Part shown: piece after piece, positions 39,619 through 48,210 of the stretch | How positions within the stretch are numbered: the first letter of the stretch is position 1 | How the letters are laid out: every line of letters starts with the position of its first letter | Assembly: GCA_003169845.1 (NCBI GenBank) | Contig: PNAG01000002.1 | Coordinates: 1-64,000 of the forward strand | Reading direction: 5' to 3' | Source: Candidatus Dormiibacterota bacterium | Lineage (GTDB): Bacteria; Chloroflexota; Dormibacteria; Dormibacterales; Dormibacteraceae | DNA: 64,000 bases | Program-made: the position numbers and the translations under genes | The notes under the pieces: generated by a model | What the model saw: the letters and a program-made list of their open reading frames with translations, nothing else | Databases searched by the model: none | What the model was told of the DNA's origin: nothing

Positions 39619-41085
39619 ATGGACACAGGCATGACCAGGCGAGAGGTGAGCGCTCCGCCGAGGAGCGCTTCAGAACAATCGATAGTCGCCGACTACACGG
39701 AAGACGTGGTGCCCCAGCGGGCCAAGCGGTCGAACCTTCGCGTCTTTCTTCTATTCATGTCGATGCAGCTAGTGTTCGGTGCGGTCCTCGTCGGCTACGG
39801 CGCCCGCTTCCAGGGTTTGACGCTTCAGCAACTGATGCTTGCGATGGCGATCGCCGCCACGACCATGACGGTCTACTGCATCGGGTCGGCCAACGTCGGG
39901 GCTGTCGTCGGACAGACCCACGCGGTGACCACCCGGAGCATTTTCGGCCGAATTGGCAGTGGTGTGGTTTCGCTGCTGCTGGTCATCGACGGCATGGGCT
40001 TCTATCTCTTCACCGTGCTCTTTGTGATCACGCTCGCCCAGGCGCTTTTGGGCACGCTGCCGGCCGTCACCCTCCTGACCGCGATCCTCGCTCTCGTCAT
40101 GATCGTCAACAACTACTTCGGCTTTACCGGGCTTCAGAAGTTCGCGCAATACGTGGCCGTGCCCGTGATGATCGTGTGGGGTGTCTACGCTGTGATCAAG
40201 GCGTTCACGACGGTATCTGGCAGTACCCTGGCCGCGGTTCCGCATGCGGCAAACCCGGCTTCAATCCTGTTTGTCACAGGCGCGATGGTCGGCCTGTCAA
40301 CCTGGGGCAACGAGCCCGACGTTTTCCGCTACGCCAAAGCGCGCGGCGCCTCGTGGTGGAACATTCCCACGCTCGCGATCTCGTACTTTCTCGGCGCCTT
40401 CCTCTTTCCGATCATGGGCTACCTAATTGCGGCGCAATCCAACGTGTCCGACTTCGCTCCCAGCATCCGCTACTTCGCCAGCTTCACCCTCTTCGGAGCC
40501 GCCGGATTGATGATGGTGGTCTTGCTCGTGAACCAATGGGCGGTCCAGGACGGCAACCTGTACATCGCCATCAACGGCGCCCAGAACCTGCTTTCCCGAA
40601 TCCCGGGCTGGCGCCGGCAGTACACCGTGGTGGGACTTGGGCTGATCGCGGCCGCCCTGACTTTCATCCTGCCGAGCCTGCAGCAGACCTTCAACATCGT
40701 CACCGGCATCGGCGCGGTCACGGTTCCCGTGGCCAGCACGATCATGGCGATGGACGTTTTCATCGTGCCCAAGCTGTTCGGGCTGCGCAGGCCGCTGCAT
40801 CGGGTGGCGTCATGGTCCGAGCTCGCGCTGGCCAACTGGCCGGCGATCATCGCGCTCGTGCTGGGCACCGGCGTCGGGGCTTACACCGGCGGACTCATCC
40901 CGGGAACGTCCGGCTTCGGGACGACCTACATCGGATTCCCGGCCCTGCAGGCCTGGGTCACGGGCGCCGTGGCCTACCTGGTCATCGTCGCGCTGGTCGC
41001 CAAGAGTCCACGGGCCAAAGAGCTGCTGGGCTACTCCCAGATGGAGGAACCGCCATCGACCGCGCCGGTAGCCGCGGGTGTGTGA
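39619..41085 (+). CDS. NCS1-family permease for cytosine/allantoin/hydantoin-type compounds
   Basis: 488 residues from ATG 39619, eight bases after GGGAGG; GTG 39610 overlaps the ribosome site. Twelve membrane helices in the NCS1 layout are seen, with YTEDVVPQRAKRSNLRVFLL before helix 1, TTRSIFGRIGSGVVSLLLVI in the early transport domain and WGNEPDVFRYAKARGASWWN between later helices. NCS1 carriers take up nucleobases, allantoin or hydantoins with H+ or Na+ (the hydantoin carrier Mhp1 belongs here). It heads a five-gene operon whose enzymes would open and degrade such a ring, which makes a hydantoin or allantoin the best guess for the substrate. Confidence 0.85.
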   Translation: MDTGMTRREVSAPPRSASEQSIVADYTEDVVPQRAKRSNLRVFLLFMSMQLVFGAVLVGYGARFQGLTLQQLMLAMAIAATTMTVYCIGSANVGAVVGQTHAVTTRSIFGRIGSGVVSLLLVIDGMGFYLFTVLFVITLAQALLGTLPAVTLLTAILALVMIVNNYFGFTGLQKFAQYVAVPVMIVWGVYAVIKAFTTVSGSTLAAVPHAANPASILFVTGAMVGLSTWGNEPDVFRYAKARGASWWNIPTLAISYFLGAFLFPIMGYLIAAQSNVSDFAPSIRYFASFTLFGAAGLMMVVLLVNQWAVQDGNLYIAINGAQNLLSRIPGWRRQYTVVGLGLIAAALTFILPSLQQTFNIVTGIGAVTVPVASTIMAMDVFIVPKLFGLRRPLHRVASWSELALANWPAIIALVLGTGVGAYTGGLIPGTSGFGTTYIGFPALQAWVTGAVAYLVIVALVAKSPRAKELLGYSQMEEPPSTAPVAAGV

Positions 41086-42429
41086 TTGACCGAGGGCTTC
41101 GAGCTTGTCATCCGAGCGGCGCGTGCCATCTCGAGTGAAGGGAAAGAGGTGGCATGCGCGATCGGTGTCAGGGAAGGTCGCATCGCCGCGATCGAGCCCC
41201 TGGATGCGAAGCTCCCAGCCCGGCGCGAGATAAAGCTCGACCGTGATGTGGTGGTCATGCCGGGCCTGGTCGACACGCACGTGCACGTCTGCGAACCCGG
41301 CAACACGGAATGGGAGGGATTCGCGACCGCCACGAAGTCCGCGGCCGCAGGCGGAATCACGACCCTGGTCGATATGCCGCTGGACAGCGTTCCCTCCACG
41401 GTCACGGTGTCCGCGCTAGAGGACAAACGAAAAGCGGCAAGTGGGCAATGCCACGTGGACGTCGGCTTCTGGGGCGGCTTGATACCGGGCCACCTGGACG
41501 ACCTGGCTCCGCTGCACGAAGCCGGCGTGCTGGGCTTCAAATGTTTCCTCGTCGACTCGGGCACACCACATTTCCCGCCCGTCTCCATCGATCTGATGGA
41601 GGCGGGACTCGCCATCCTTCGCGACCTCGGCGCCCCGCTGCTAGTCCACTGCGAAAGCGAAGAGGTATCGGCCAGGATGAAGGTGCCGCACGGTCGCAAT
41701 TACGCCGGCTACCTGGCCTCACGTCCGCGCGAGATCGAAAACGTGGCGGTCGCGCACGTGATCGAGGCGGCGCGGCGAACCGGCGGTCAAGCACATGTCG
41801 TGCATCTCTCCAGCAGCGATGCGGTATCGATGATCGCGTCCGCTCGCAGAGATGACGTTCGAGTCACGGCTGAAACGTGTCCTCACTACCTGGCGGTGGC
41901 GGCAGAGGAGATCGGCGACGGCCAGACACTGTTCAAGTGCTCGCCTCCAATCCGCGAGGCTGCCAATCGCGAGCTGCTCTGGGGTGGGCTGAAGGATGGG
42001 GTCCTGGACCAGGTCGTCTCAGATCACTCACCCTGCACTGTGGCGATGAAGAACGTTGACACGGGCGATTTTGGCTCGGCCTGGGGAGGCATCACCTCTT
42101 TGCAGCTGGGACTGTCCGTGGTCTGGACCGAAGCTCGGCGCCGGGGCGTGTCGCTCGGGGAGGTCGCGGGCTGGATGTCGACGAAGCCGGCGCAGCTCGC
42201 CGGCCTGCCTCACAAGGGTCGGATTGCGGTGGGCTTCGACGCCGACTTCTGCATCTTCGCCCCCGACCAGCCGTTCGTGGTCGATCCAGCCAAGCTCTAT
42301 CACCGAAATGCAGTGACGCCGTATGTGGGCCGCACTTTGACCGGAGCCGTAACGGATACGCTGCTTCGCGGCAGGTCAATCGATATGCAGGAACCGCGCG
42401 GGCGGCTCCTGGCGCGGGGTGCGGCATGA
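41086..42429 (+). CDS. Allantoinase / hydantoinase (AllB-like)
   Basis: 447 residues from TTG 41086, directly after the permease stop. A binuclear-metal cyclic amidohydrolase: GLVDTHVHVCEPGNTEWEGF (HxH), AGVLGFKCFLVDSG with the carbamylated Lys, LVHCESEEV, HVVHLSSSDAV, ETCPHYL, FKCSPPIR and QVVSDHSPCTVAM with the metal Asp. ETCPHYL plus SDHSPC is the AllB allantoinase signature, yet allantoinase and hydantoinase are hard to separate by sequence. It would open the ring of the compound brought in by the permease to an N-carbamoyl (or allantoate) product. The next gene starts within its stop (ATGA). Confidence 0.85.
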   Translation: MTEGFELVIRAARAISSEGKEVACAIGVREGRIAAIEPLDAKLPARREIKLDRDVVVMPGLVDTHVHVCEPGNTEWEGFATATKSAAAGGITTLVDMPLDSVPSTVTVSALEDKRKAASGQCHVDVGFWGGLIPGHLDDLAPLHEAGVLGFKCFLVDSGTPHFPPVSIDLMEAGLAILRDLGAPLLVHCESEEVSARMKVPHGRNYAGYLASRPREIENVAVAHVIEAARRTGGQAHVVHLSSSDAVSMIASARRDDVRVTAETCPHYLAVAAEEIGDGQTLFKCSPPIREAANRELLWGGLKDGVLDQVVSDHSPCTVAMKNVDTGDFGSAWGGITSLQLGLSVVWTEARRRGVSLGEVAGWMSTKPAQLAGLPHKGRIAVGFDADFCIFAPDQPFVVDPAKLYHRNAVTPYVGRTLTGAVTDTLLRGRSIDMQEPRGRLLARGAA

Positions 42430-43202
42430 AAATCATCGTGGTCAATGTGAATACCAGCCAGTCGATGACCGAAGCCATCGGCGAGGCGGCCAGGCGCTAC
42501 GCCTCGCCTGGCACCGAGACTGTGGCGCTCCAGCCCTACTTTGGTGCCGAGGCGGTCGACAGCTACTTCGAAAGCTATTTGTCCGCCGTCGCCGTCATCG
42601 ACCGTGTACTTGCCTACGACGAGCCGTATGACGCGGTGGTGATGGCCGGCTTTGGCGAGCATGGGCGCGAAGGTCTCCAGGAGCTCGTCGAGCAGCCGGT
42701 GGTCGAGATCTGCGAGGCGTCCGCGCACGTGGCGATCATGATCGGGCGCGCCTACTCGATCGTGACGACCCTGCAGCGTTCAGTCCCACCGATCGAGGAT
42801 CGCTTGCGCGTGAGTGGCTTGTGGGATCGCTGCGCGTCGGTGCGCGCTAGTGGCATGAGCACCCTCGAGGTCGATCGGGATCCCGCCGGGGCGATCCGCG
42901 CCGTGGTCGCCGAGGCGAGAAAGGCGGTTGAGATGGATCATGCCGAGGTCATCTGCCTGGGCTGCGCGGGCATGGCCGGCCTCGAAGAAGCTATCACCAC
43001 CGAGCTTCATGTCCCCGTGATCGACGGAGTGGGCGCCGCGGTTCGGCTCGCCGAGGCGCTGGTTGGGCTCGGCCTCAAGACAAGCAAGGTCTCGACCTAT
43101 GCGTTGCCTGAACCGAAAAATATCATTGGCTGGCCGCTTTCATCTGCCCTCGGGCTGAGCGGCGATGGATCAGCCACGAAACGCCCTCAACGCCGCAGTT
43201 GA
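42426..43202 (+). CDS. Asp/Glu/hydantoin racemase family protein
   Basis: 258 residues from ATG 42426, coupled to the AllB-like gene. The family fold is clear: IIVVNVNTSQSMTEAIGEAA, YDAVVMAGFGEHGREGLQEL, IGRAYSIVTTLQRS and VICLGCAGMAGLEEAITTE. In hydantoin and allantoin racemases two cysteines act as acid and base. Here the second is kept (LGCAGM), but the first, expected in a CFGDPG-like motif, is Gly (AGFGEHG). The enzyme may therefore be altered in mechanism or act in one direction. It would interconvert the isomers of a 5-substituted hydantoin or allantoin in the pathway. Confidence 0.8.
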   Translation: MKIIVVNVNTSQSMTEAIGEAARRYASPGTETVALQPYFGAEAVDSYFESYLSAVAVIDRVLAYDEPYDAVVMAGFGEHGREGLQELVEQPVVEICEASAHVAIMIGRAYSIVTTLQRSVPPIEDRLRVSGLWDRCASVRASGMSTLEVDRDPAGAIRAVVAEARKAVEMDHAEVICLGCAGMAGLEEAITTELHVPVIDGVGAAVRLAEALVGLGLKTSKVSTYALPEPKNIIGWPLSSALGLSGDGSATKRPQRRS

Positions 43203-44395
43203 AGTCAGGACTCGGCGACGATCGCCTGCTCGCGTTTCTCCGAGAGCTTGTGGCCATTGATTCCACACCCGGACGCGAAGAGCGAGTCGTCCACCGCATC
43301 GCGGACGAGATGAAGAGCCTGGGCTACCAGGACGCCCACGTCGACGAGGCCGGCAATGCCGTCGGTCACTTTGGCCAGGGTTCGCCGGTGGTCCTGACCG
43401 ACTGCCACGTCGATACCATCCCGGCGCACAGTGAGGGCCAATGGAGTCACGACCCCTTAGCAGCCGAAGTGGCCAATGGTCGGCTCTATGGGCTCGGCGT
43501 GTGCGACATGAAGGCGTCGGCGGCGGCGGTCATCTATGGGGTGGCTCGCCTGTTCGAGTCCGGGCACGCCCCACCCGGCACCGTTTACGTCGTGAGCTCA
43601 ATCGCCGAGGAGATGATGGAGGGGGCGGCGCTTGCGTACACGTTTGACCGATGCAAGCCGGACATCGCGTTGATCGGCGAGCCCACCAACCTGCGCCTGG
43701 CTTTCGGCCAGAGGGGGCGCGCCAAAATCGAGGTCGACGTGATCGGCGCTGCCTCTCACGCCGGGCATCCGGAGGTCGGTGTCAACGCGGTCGAGCTGAT
43801 GGCCCAGTTCGTCACGTCGGTGGCGGCGATCCGGCATCCAACGCATCCGGTCCTGGGGCCGCGCACCGCGACCTGCATCGACATCCATTCCGAGCCTTAT
43901 CCCAGCGTGTCGATGGTGCCCCCGCTGTGCCGGGCCCGGTTCGACTGCCGGTTTGGTCCCGATGAAACCAAGGAAACGCTGATGGCGATGCTGGCCGAGC
44001 ATCGATCTGTCTGGAGTGACGCTGCGCGTCCCCCTGCGCTGGAAGTCCACATGTACGTGGCCGAGTTCGAAACCTTTAACGGCCGCCGGTACAGCGTCCC
44101 CGAGTACGCGCCAGCCTGGTTCACCGATCCGGATTCCGCCGTCGTCCAGGCGTGCGTTACCGGCCTGACCAAAGCCGGGTTGCACGCGGACAGGTCGACT
44201 TATGGGTTCTGCACCAACGGCAGCCTCACCGCCGGGCTGCGCGGCGTCACGACCGTTGGTTATGGGATCGGTCGCGAAGAGGTTGCGCACACGGTCGACG
44301 AGTACATCGAGATCGACAAGCTGTACGAGGGGACCGCGGGTTACACGCACATCGTCGGGTCGCTGCTGGGCGCCGGCGTCCCATCGGTGTCATGA
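43199..44395 (+). CDS. M20 metallohydrolase, YgeY-like
   Basis: 398 residues, overlapping the racemase by four bases. The M20 di-zinc core is VVLTDCHVDTIPAHSEGQW, LYGLGVCDMKASAAAVIYGV, SSIAEEMMEGAALAY and IALIGEPTNLRLAFGQRGRA, with the late HTVDEYIEID. The start LVAIDSTPGREERVVHRIAD and this spacing are like YgeY-type hydrolases, which sit beside hydantoinase-like genes in selenium-linked clusters, and like N-carbamoyl-L-amino acid hydrolases in function. Removing the carbamoyl group from the ring-opened product is the likely step. Substrate not proven. Its stop overlaps the start of the ammonia-lyase gene (ATGA). Confidence 0.8.
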   Translation: MKSGLGDDRLLAFLRELVAIDSTPGREERVVHRIADEMKSLGYQDAHVDEAGNAVGHFGQGSPVVLTDCHVDTIPAHSEGQWSHDPLAAEVANGRLYGLGVCDMKASAAAVIYGVARLFESGHAPPGTVYVVSSIAEEMMEGAALAYTFDRCKPDIALIGEPTNLRLAFGQRGRAKIEVDVIGAASHAGHPEVGVNAVELMAQFVTSVAAIRHPTHPVLGPRTATCIDIHSEPYPSVSMVPPLCRARFDCRFGPDETKETLMAMLAEHRSVWSDAARPPALEVHMYVAEFETFNGRRYSVPEYAPAWFTDPDSAVVQACVTGLTKAGLHADRSTYGFCTNGSLTAGLRGVTTVGYGIGREEVAHTVDEYIEIDKLYEGTAGYTHIVGSLLGAGVPSVS

Positions 44396-45933
44396 GCACT
44401 ACCAGCACGGGGTCCCCGCTCGCGCTGGGCGAAAGGCCACTGACGATCGAGCAATACAGCGCGGTCGCAGACGGGCACCTGGAGGTGGCCCTGTCGGATG
44501 GAGGTAGGCGTCGCATGGAGGCCCATCGCAAGTCGTTGCTCGGGCAGCTGGCAGCGGGGTCGGCTATCTACGGAGTGAACACTGGGTACGGCGCCGACAG
44601 CGGTCGCCGGCTTGCAACCGAGGCAATTCGCACCGTGCAGCGAAATACCATCCTCAGCCACGCGGTCGGGGTCGGACCCGACGTTCCGCGCAGGATCGTC
44701 CGCGGGATGCTCCTGCTGAAGGCCGCGGTCCTGGCCAAGGGCTACTCGGCGGTTCGTCCGGAGCTTGCCGACCTGATTTGCGGTCTACTCAACCACGACA
44801 TCGTTCCGGTCGTTCCGGAGCAAGGCTCCCTGGCCGCCAGCGGCGACCTTGTGCCATCTGGGCACCTGGGCATGGCCTTGATCGGCGAGGGGGAGGTGAT
44901 GCATGCGGGGCGCAGGGTGCCGGCCGCGGACGCGCTGCGGGCTGCCGGCCTGGCGCCCATCGAGCTCCAGGAGAAAGAGGGCCTCGCCCTCGTCAACGGC
45001 ACCGTGTTCACCGAGGCTTATGCGATCGAGGTCGTGATGTCCGCGGAGCGGCTTCTGAAAACAGCCGACCTCGTGGGCGCAGCGACGCTCCAGGCGATGA
45101 AGGGTCACCTCGGAGCGTTTTCCGAGCGGGCGATCGAAGTCCGGCCGTTTCCGGGCTCACTTGAGGTGGCTGCCAACATCCGCGACATCTGTGACGACTC
45201 TGAGCTGCTGACCGGGAAGAGCGGCAGGGTTCACGATCCCTACTGCATTCGTTGCATACCGCAGGTGCATGGAGCCTCGCGCGATGCGTTGGCGTATGTA
45301 AAGCGCGCGGTCGAGATCGAGCTCGACGCCTGCACTGACAATCCGCTCATCTTTGATGACGGCACGTGGACGTCGGCCGGCAACTTTCACGCCCAGCCGA
45401 TCGGCCTTCCCATGGACACCGCCGCGGTGCTGGTCGCCGAGATCGCAAGCATCTCGCAAAGGCGAACGCAGCACCTGGTCGCACCGGTGTACGACGTCGG
45501 CTTGCCGGCCAAGCTTTCGAAGCGGCCCGACCTCGGTTCCGGCCTGTTCATGGCCAACACGACGGCGGCTGCGCTGGTCTCGGAGAACAAGACGCTCAGC
45601 TTTCCCGCGAGCGTTGACTCGATGGCGGTTGACACAACGGAGGACCACGTGAGCATGGGCTCGGTGGCAGCCCGAAAGACGCTGGCGATCATCGCCAACA
45701 CCGCTCATGTGCTGGCGATCGAGTTGATCTGCGCGTGCCAGGCCCTGGACCTGCAGGCTCCCCTCAGGGCTTCGCCCGCGATCCGGGCGCTTCGAGACGC
45801 CGTGAGGAAGACCGTCGATTTTGTTGAAAGCGACCGCGCCCTCTCGGACGATGTCAAGTCAACTGCACAAAGGATCCTGGAAGGGGAATTTGTTGCAACA
45901 GTCGAAACGGTGCTCAACAATCCACTTCGGTAG
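44392..45933 (+). CDS. Histidine/aromatic amino acid ammonia-lyase
   Basis: 513 residues from ATG 44392; an in-frame extension to 44152 lies inside the M20 gene. Ala149-Ser150-Gly151 in GSLAASGDLVPSGHLGMALI forms the MIO prosthetic group by self-cyclisation. Other marks are IYGVNTGYGADSGRR with the catalytic Tyr, RNTILSHAVGVG with the Ser-His typical of histidine lyases, LLNGT-like EGLALVNGTVF and QDAYSIRC-like VHDPYCIRCIPQVHGASRDA. It removes ammonia to leave urocanate or a cinnamate. No urocanase gene is near, so the substrate may be a different amino acid freed by the hydantoinase steps. It is the last gene of the operon and is followed by a strong hairpin. Confidence 0.85.
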   Translation: MSTTSTGSPLALGERPLTIEQYSAVADGHLEVALSDGGRRRMEAHRKSLLGQLAAGSAIYGVNTGYGADSGRRLATEAIRTVQRNTILSHAVGVGPDVPRRIVRGMLLLKAAVLAKGYSAVRPELADLICGLLNHDIVPVVPEQGSLAASGDLVPSGHLGMALIGEGEVMHAGRRVPAADALRAAGLAPIELQEKEGLALVNGTVFTEAYAIEVVMSAERLLKTADLVGAATLQAMKGHLGAFSERAIEVRPFPGSLEVAANIRDICDDSELLTGKSGRVHDPYCIRCIPQVHGASRDALAYVKRAVEIELDACTDNPLIFDDGTWTSAGNFHAQPIGLPMDTAAVLVAEIASISQRRTQHLVAPVYDVGLPAKLSKRPDLGSGLFMANTTAAALVSENKTLSFPASVDSMAVDTTEDHVSMGSVAARKTLAIIANTAHVLAIELICACQALDLQAPLRASPAIRALRDAVRKTVDFVESDRALSDDVKSTAQRILEGEFVATVETVLNNPLR

Positions 45934-45940
45934 GCCAGTA

Positions 45941-45968
45941 CCTCTCCGCCAAGGCGGGGAGGTACATG
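45941..45968 (+). terminator. Strong hairpin after the hydantoin operon
   Basis: GTACCTCTCCGCC pairs with GGCGGGGAGGTAC (13 bp with one T-G pair) around AA. It has no T-run after it (ATGGGG), so it may stop transcription with help or protect the mRNA end. Confidence 0.5.
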
Positions 45969-45978
45969 GGGCGCGCCC

Positions 45979-46179
45979 TCACGCGGCGATGTCGTGCTCG
46001 AGAATTGCTGCCTCCGGCACCTGGTGGTGGCGGACCGCGACCAGCGCGGCTGCGAATCCTGCGATCGCAAACAAGCCCGCACCTCGAAGGCTGGAGCTGA
46101 ACCCGGCGGTAAGCGCGCGGTTCAGCGCCGCGTGGGTGAGGAGGCCGGTCGCGAGCTGATCTCGGACCTTGGTTGGGTC
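45979..46179 (-). pseudogene. MFS drug-transporter C-terminal remnant
   Basis: On the minus strand, DPTKVRDQLATGLLTHAALN, then AGFSSSLRGAGLFAIAGFAA and VRHHQVPEAAILEHDIAA and stop. It is the last helix and tail of an EmrB/QacA-type major facilitator. The upstream frame is broken close to family A copy A6. Confidence 0.6.
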
Positions 46180-46275
46180 CATTCCGATCCCTCCCCGCCA
46201 GCTTCGGTGGACTACCTGCTCATGAGGAATGGCGGCTAGTGATCTCACCCGGCGCGCCTCCGCCTCACGGGCCTG

Positions 46276-46366
46276 GGCTGCGAGTCTGTCCGAGTTCAAG
46301 CGCGCTGTATATCCAGTCAGAGGCACTTCAAGACATCGCCTTCCACCGGGTCCGAGTCCGGCACCA
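46276..46366 (+). repeat. Family A dispersed repeat, copy A6 (long form)
   Basis: Starts GGGCTGCGAGTCTGTCCGAG, has TTCAAGCGCGC and the core from 46308, then ends GGGTCCGAGTCCGGCACCA. The end reads like a tRNA T-arm and CCA. Confidence 0.8.
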
Positions 46367-46449
46367 GCGGCTCGAGAGTCGCCCGTCTTGGGTGATGTGG
46401 GGAGGAGGACGGCGGGGTAGGGATCCCCGTCAATTCACGCGCTCCGCGC

Positions 46450-46585
46450 GGCTCGATTGGTTGGGCATTGCACGTTGCCCGAGAATCCGGAGCATCGCGG
46501 AGGATGAGCACCGCGCGCTGCCGAGGCGGAAGATGCTGGATCGGCGGCCAGATAAAGGCACTCGATGGTTTCCCTGGAGATCGTA
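46450..46585 (-). pseudogene. ECF sigma factor remnant
   Basis: The minus strand reads FIWPPIQHLPPRQRAVLILR, then DAPDSRATCNA. This is the start of sigma region 4 as in SigG-type ECF factors (ALQHLPPRQRAVLILRDVLG). A second minus frame holds a few more codons (RETIECLYLAAD), so it is frameshifted. No start or complete HTH remains. It lies between copy A6 and the NagZ-like gene. Confidence 0.55.
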
Positions 46586-46759
46586 GGTGCGGCGGCGCAG
46601 GCCGCGGTCGTACTCTCGTAGCTCGTGGCCGAGAGCCCGGAATCGCCGAGGCTGAGATCAAACCCGCTCCTGGTTGGCATCGACGGAGCCGTGGCGCTCG
46701 ACGCCCGCGTGGTGGCGGCGCGCAACGTTTAGGCCGGGTCCTCCGTTCAATGCTCCGAT

Positions 46760-47878
46760 ATGACCCGCCGCCTGTCGCTGATTCTCCTGTGCCTCCTGCT
46801 GGCGGCGTGCGGCACCTCCTCGGCCGCATTGCCTTCGCCCGCGCCTTCAACACCAACTAGTTCACCGGCATCGCCGGCTCCTCCGGCGTCGCCTTCGCCG
46901 TCGCCCAGCCTTGCGGACCAGCTGGGGCCGGGAGGCCTGACGCTGGACGAGGAGATCGGGGCCGTGATGATGGTCGGCTTCCAGGGACCGCTGACGGCTT
47001 CGGTCGTGTCCGATTGGACTCAGCGGCAGTTCGGCGGCCTGCTCGTCATCAATGACAACCACAACGCGACGTCGGCCGCCTCGATGACAGTCCTAATCAC
47101 GGCGGTGCGCGGCGCCTCGCACCACCGGTTGATCGCCGCCACCGATCAGGAGGGAGGCTACGTGTGCCTGGCCGTGAGCACGGTGCCGTGCGCGCCGATG
47201 CCGGTCGGCCAGGCCAATACGACACGAATGGCGTCAGCACTGCGCGCGCTCGGTTTCGACCTGGACCTGGGCCCGGTGTCGGACGTCTGCAACGGACCCA
47301 GCTCGATCATGTGGGGACGCTGTTACGGCACGACCCCCGGCGCGGTTGGTCCGGCAGTGGGCGCCGTCGTGGATGGGATCCACGCCGCGCACATGCTTTC
47401 CGCCGCCAAGCATTTCCCCGGTCACGGCGACACTTCGGTGAGCTCGGAGACACAGCTGCCCCGAATCGACGAGAGCATCGCGACGCTCCAGAGTCGGGAA
47501 TGGCCGCCGTTCGAGGAAGACATCTCGCACGGGGTTGATTTCGTGATGCTGGGGCACCTCTGGTACCCGGCGATCGACCCGCACCGCTCCGCCGATCTAT
47601 CACCGGCTACGATCCAGATGCTCAGGTCGAACCTGGGCTTCGACGGGGCGATCATCTCGGACGACATGGAGATGGGCGCCATCACCAACAGCACTCCCAC
47701 TCCGGAGGCGGCCGTCGAATTTCTTGTCAACGGCGGCGACATGGTCATGGTCGCGCACCATATTTCGATCGCCGACGCGACCTACGACGCGATCAAAGCG
47801 GCCGTAGCGAGCGGCCGGCTCCCACGCGCCCGGCTCGATCAGGCCGTAGCCGCGCTTCAGGCGCTGCCGGCCTACTGA
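46760..47878 (+). CDS. Family 3 glycoside hydrolase, NagZ-like beta-N-acetylglucosaminidase lipoprotein
   Basis: 372 residues. The signal ends in the lipobox LLLAACGTS, followed by a Pro/Ser-rich linker, so the enzyme is held at the cell surface. The GH3 barrel has LTLDEEIGAVMMVGFQG, IAATDQEGGYV, LGPVSDVCN, the NagZ loop AAKHFPGHGDTSVSSETQLP with the catalytic-pair His, and GAIISDDMEMGAI with the nucleophile Asp. It would trim N-acetylhexosamine from muropeptides or chitin-like oligomers. ATG start; a lone gene with remnants upstream and a hairpin 15 bases downstream. Confidence 0.85.
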   Translation: MTRRLSLILLCLLLAACGTSSAALPSPAPSTPTSSPASPAPPASPSPSPSLADQLGPGGLTLDEEIGAVMMVGFQGPLTASVVSDWTQRQFGGLLVINDNHNATSAASMTVLITAVRGASHHRLIAATDQEGGYVCLAVSTVPCAPMPVGQANTTRMASALRALGFDLDLGPVSDVCNGPSSIMWGRCYGTTPGAVGPAVGAVVDGIHAAHMLSAAKHFPGHGDTSVSSETQLPRIDESIATLQSREWPPFEEDISHGVDFVMLGHLWYPAIDPHRSADLSPATIQMLRSNLGFDGAIISDDMEMGAITNSTPTPEAAVEFLVNGGDMVMVAHHISIADATYDAIKAAVASGRLPRARLDQAVAALQALPAY

Positions 47879-48210
47879 CACCATCACGTGAGGGAGTCGC
47901 TTCCTCGGCGGCGACTCCTACTTCCAGAGCGCCGGCATCCTCACCGAAGGTTAGCGCAAGCCCTTCATGTGGAAGGTCTCAGAACCAGTGGCGCAACCAG
48001 TACTTCTCAAACAGCACTCTCTGCATGTACGAAGTCCGACTGGGCGCAGAGAACTTGATCGACGGCCGGGCGCGGAGAACCAACATCTCAGTTGAAATCA
48101 CTGGGAGAGGCAAGGTGAAGGCCTTTGACGGCGGTGGCTCGCGTCGCGGGTCTCGGGCGGTGGACGACGTGGGCGGCAGAGCTCGTCGAGGTCGACCTCC
48201 GGCGGCGCGG
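47879..48210. other. Spacer with a hairpin after the NagZ-like gene
   Basis: GGAGTCGC (47893-47900) and GCGACTCC (47911-47918) form an eight-bp stem with a ten-base loop, perhaps a weak terminator without T-run. The rest up to the IS shows no credible gene, though the stretch MYEVRLGAENLIDGRARRTN at 48025 could be a fragment. Confidence 0.4.

Noticed and set aside
44152..44391. Upstream extension of the ammonia-lyase frame
   Set aside because: Overlaps the M20 gene in another frame and has Arg-rich shadow composition; the ATGA junction at 44392 is the natural start.
47893..47918. Rho-independent terminator after the NagZ-like gene
   Set aside because: The stem is good, but the loop is long and no T-run follows; listed only as a hairpin.
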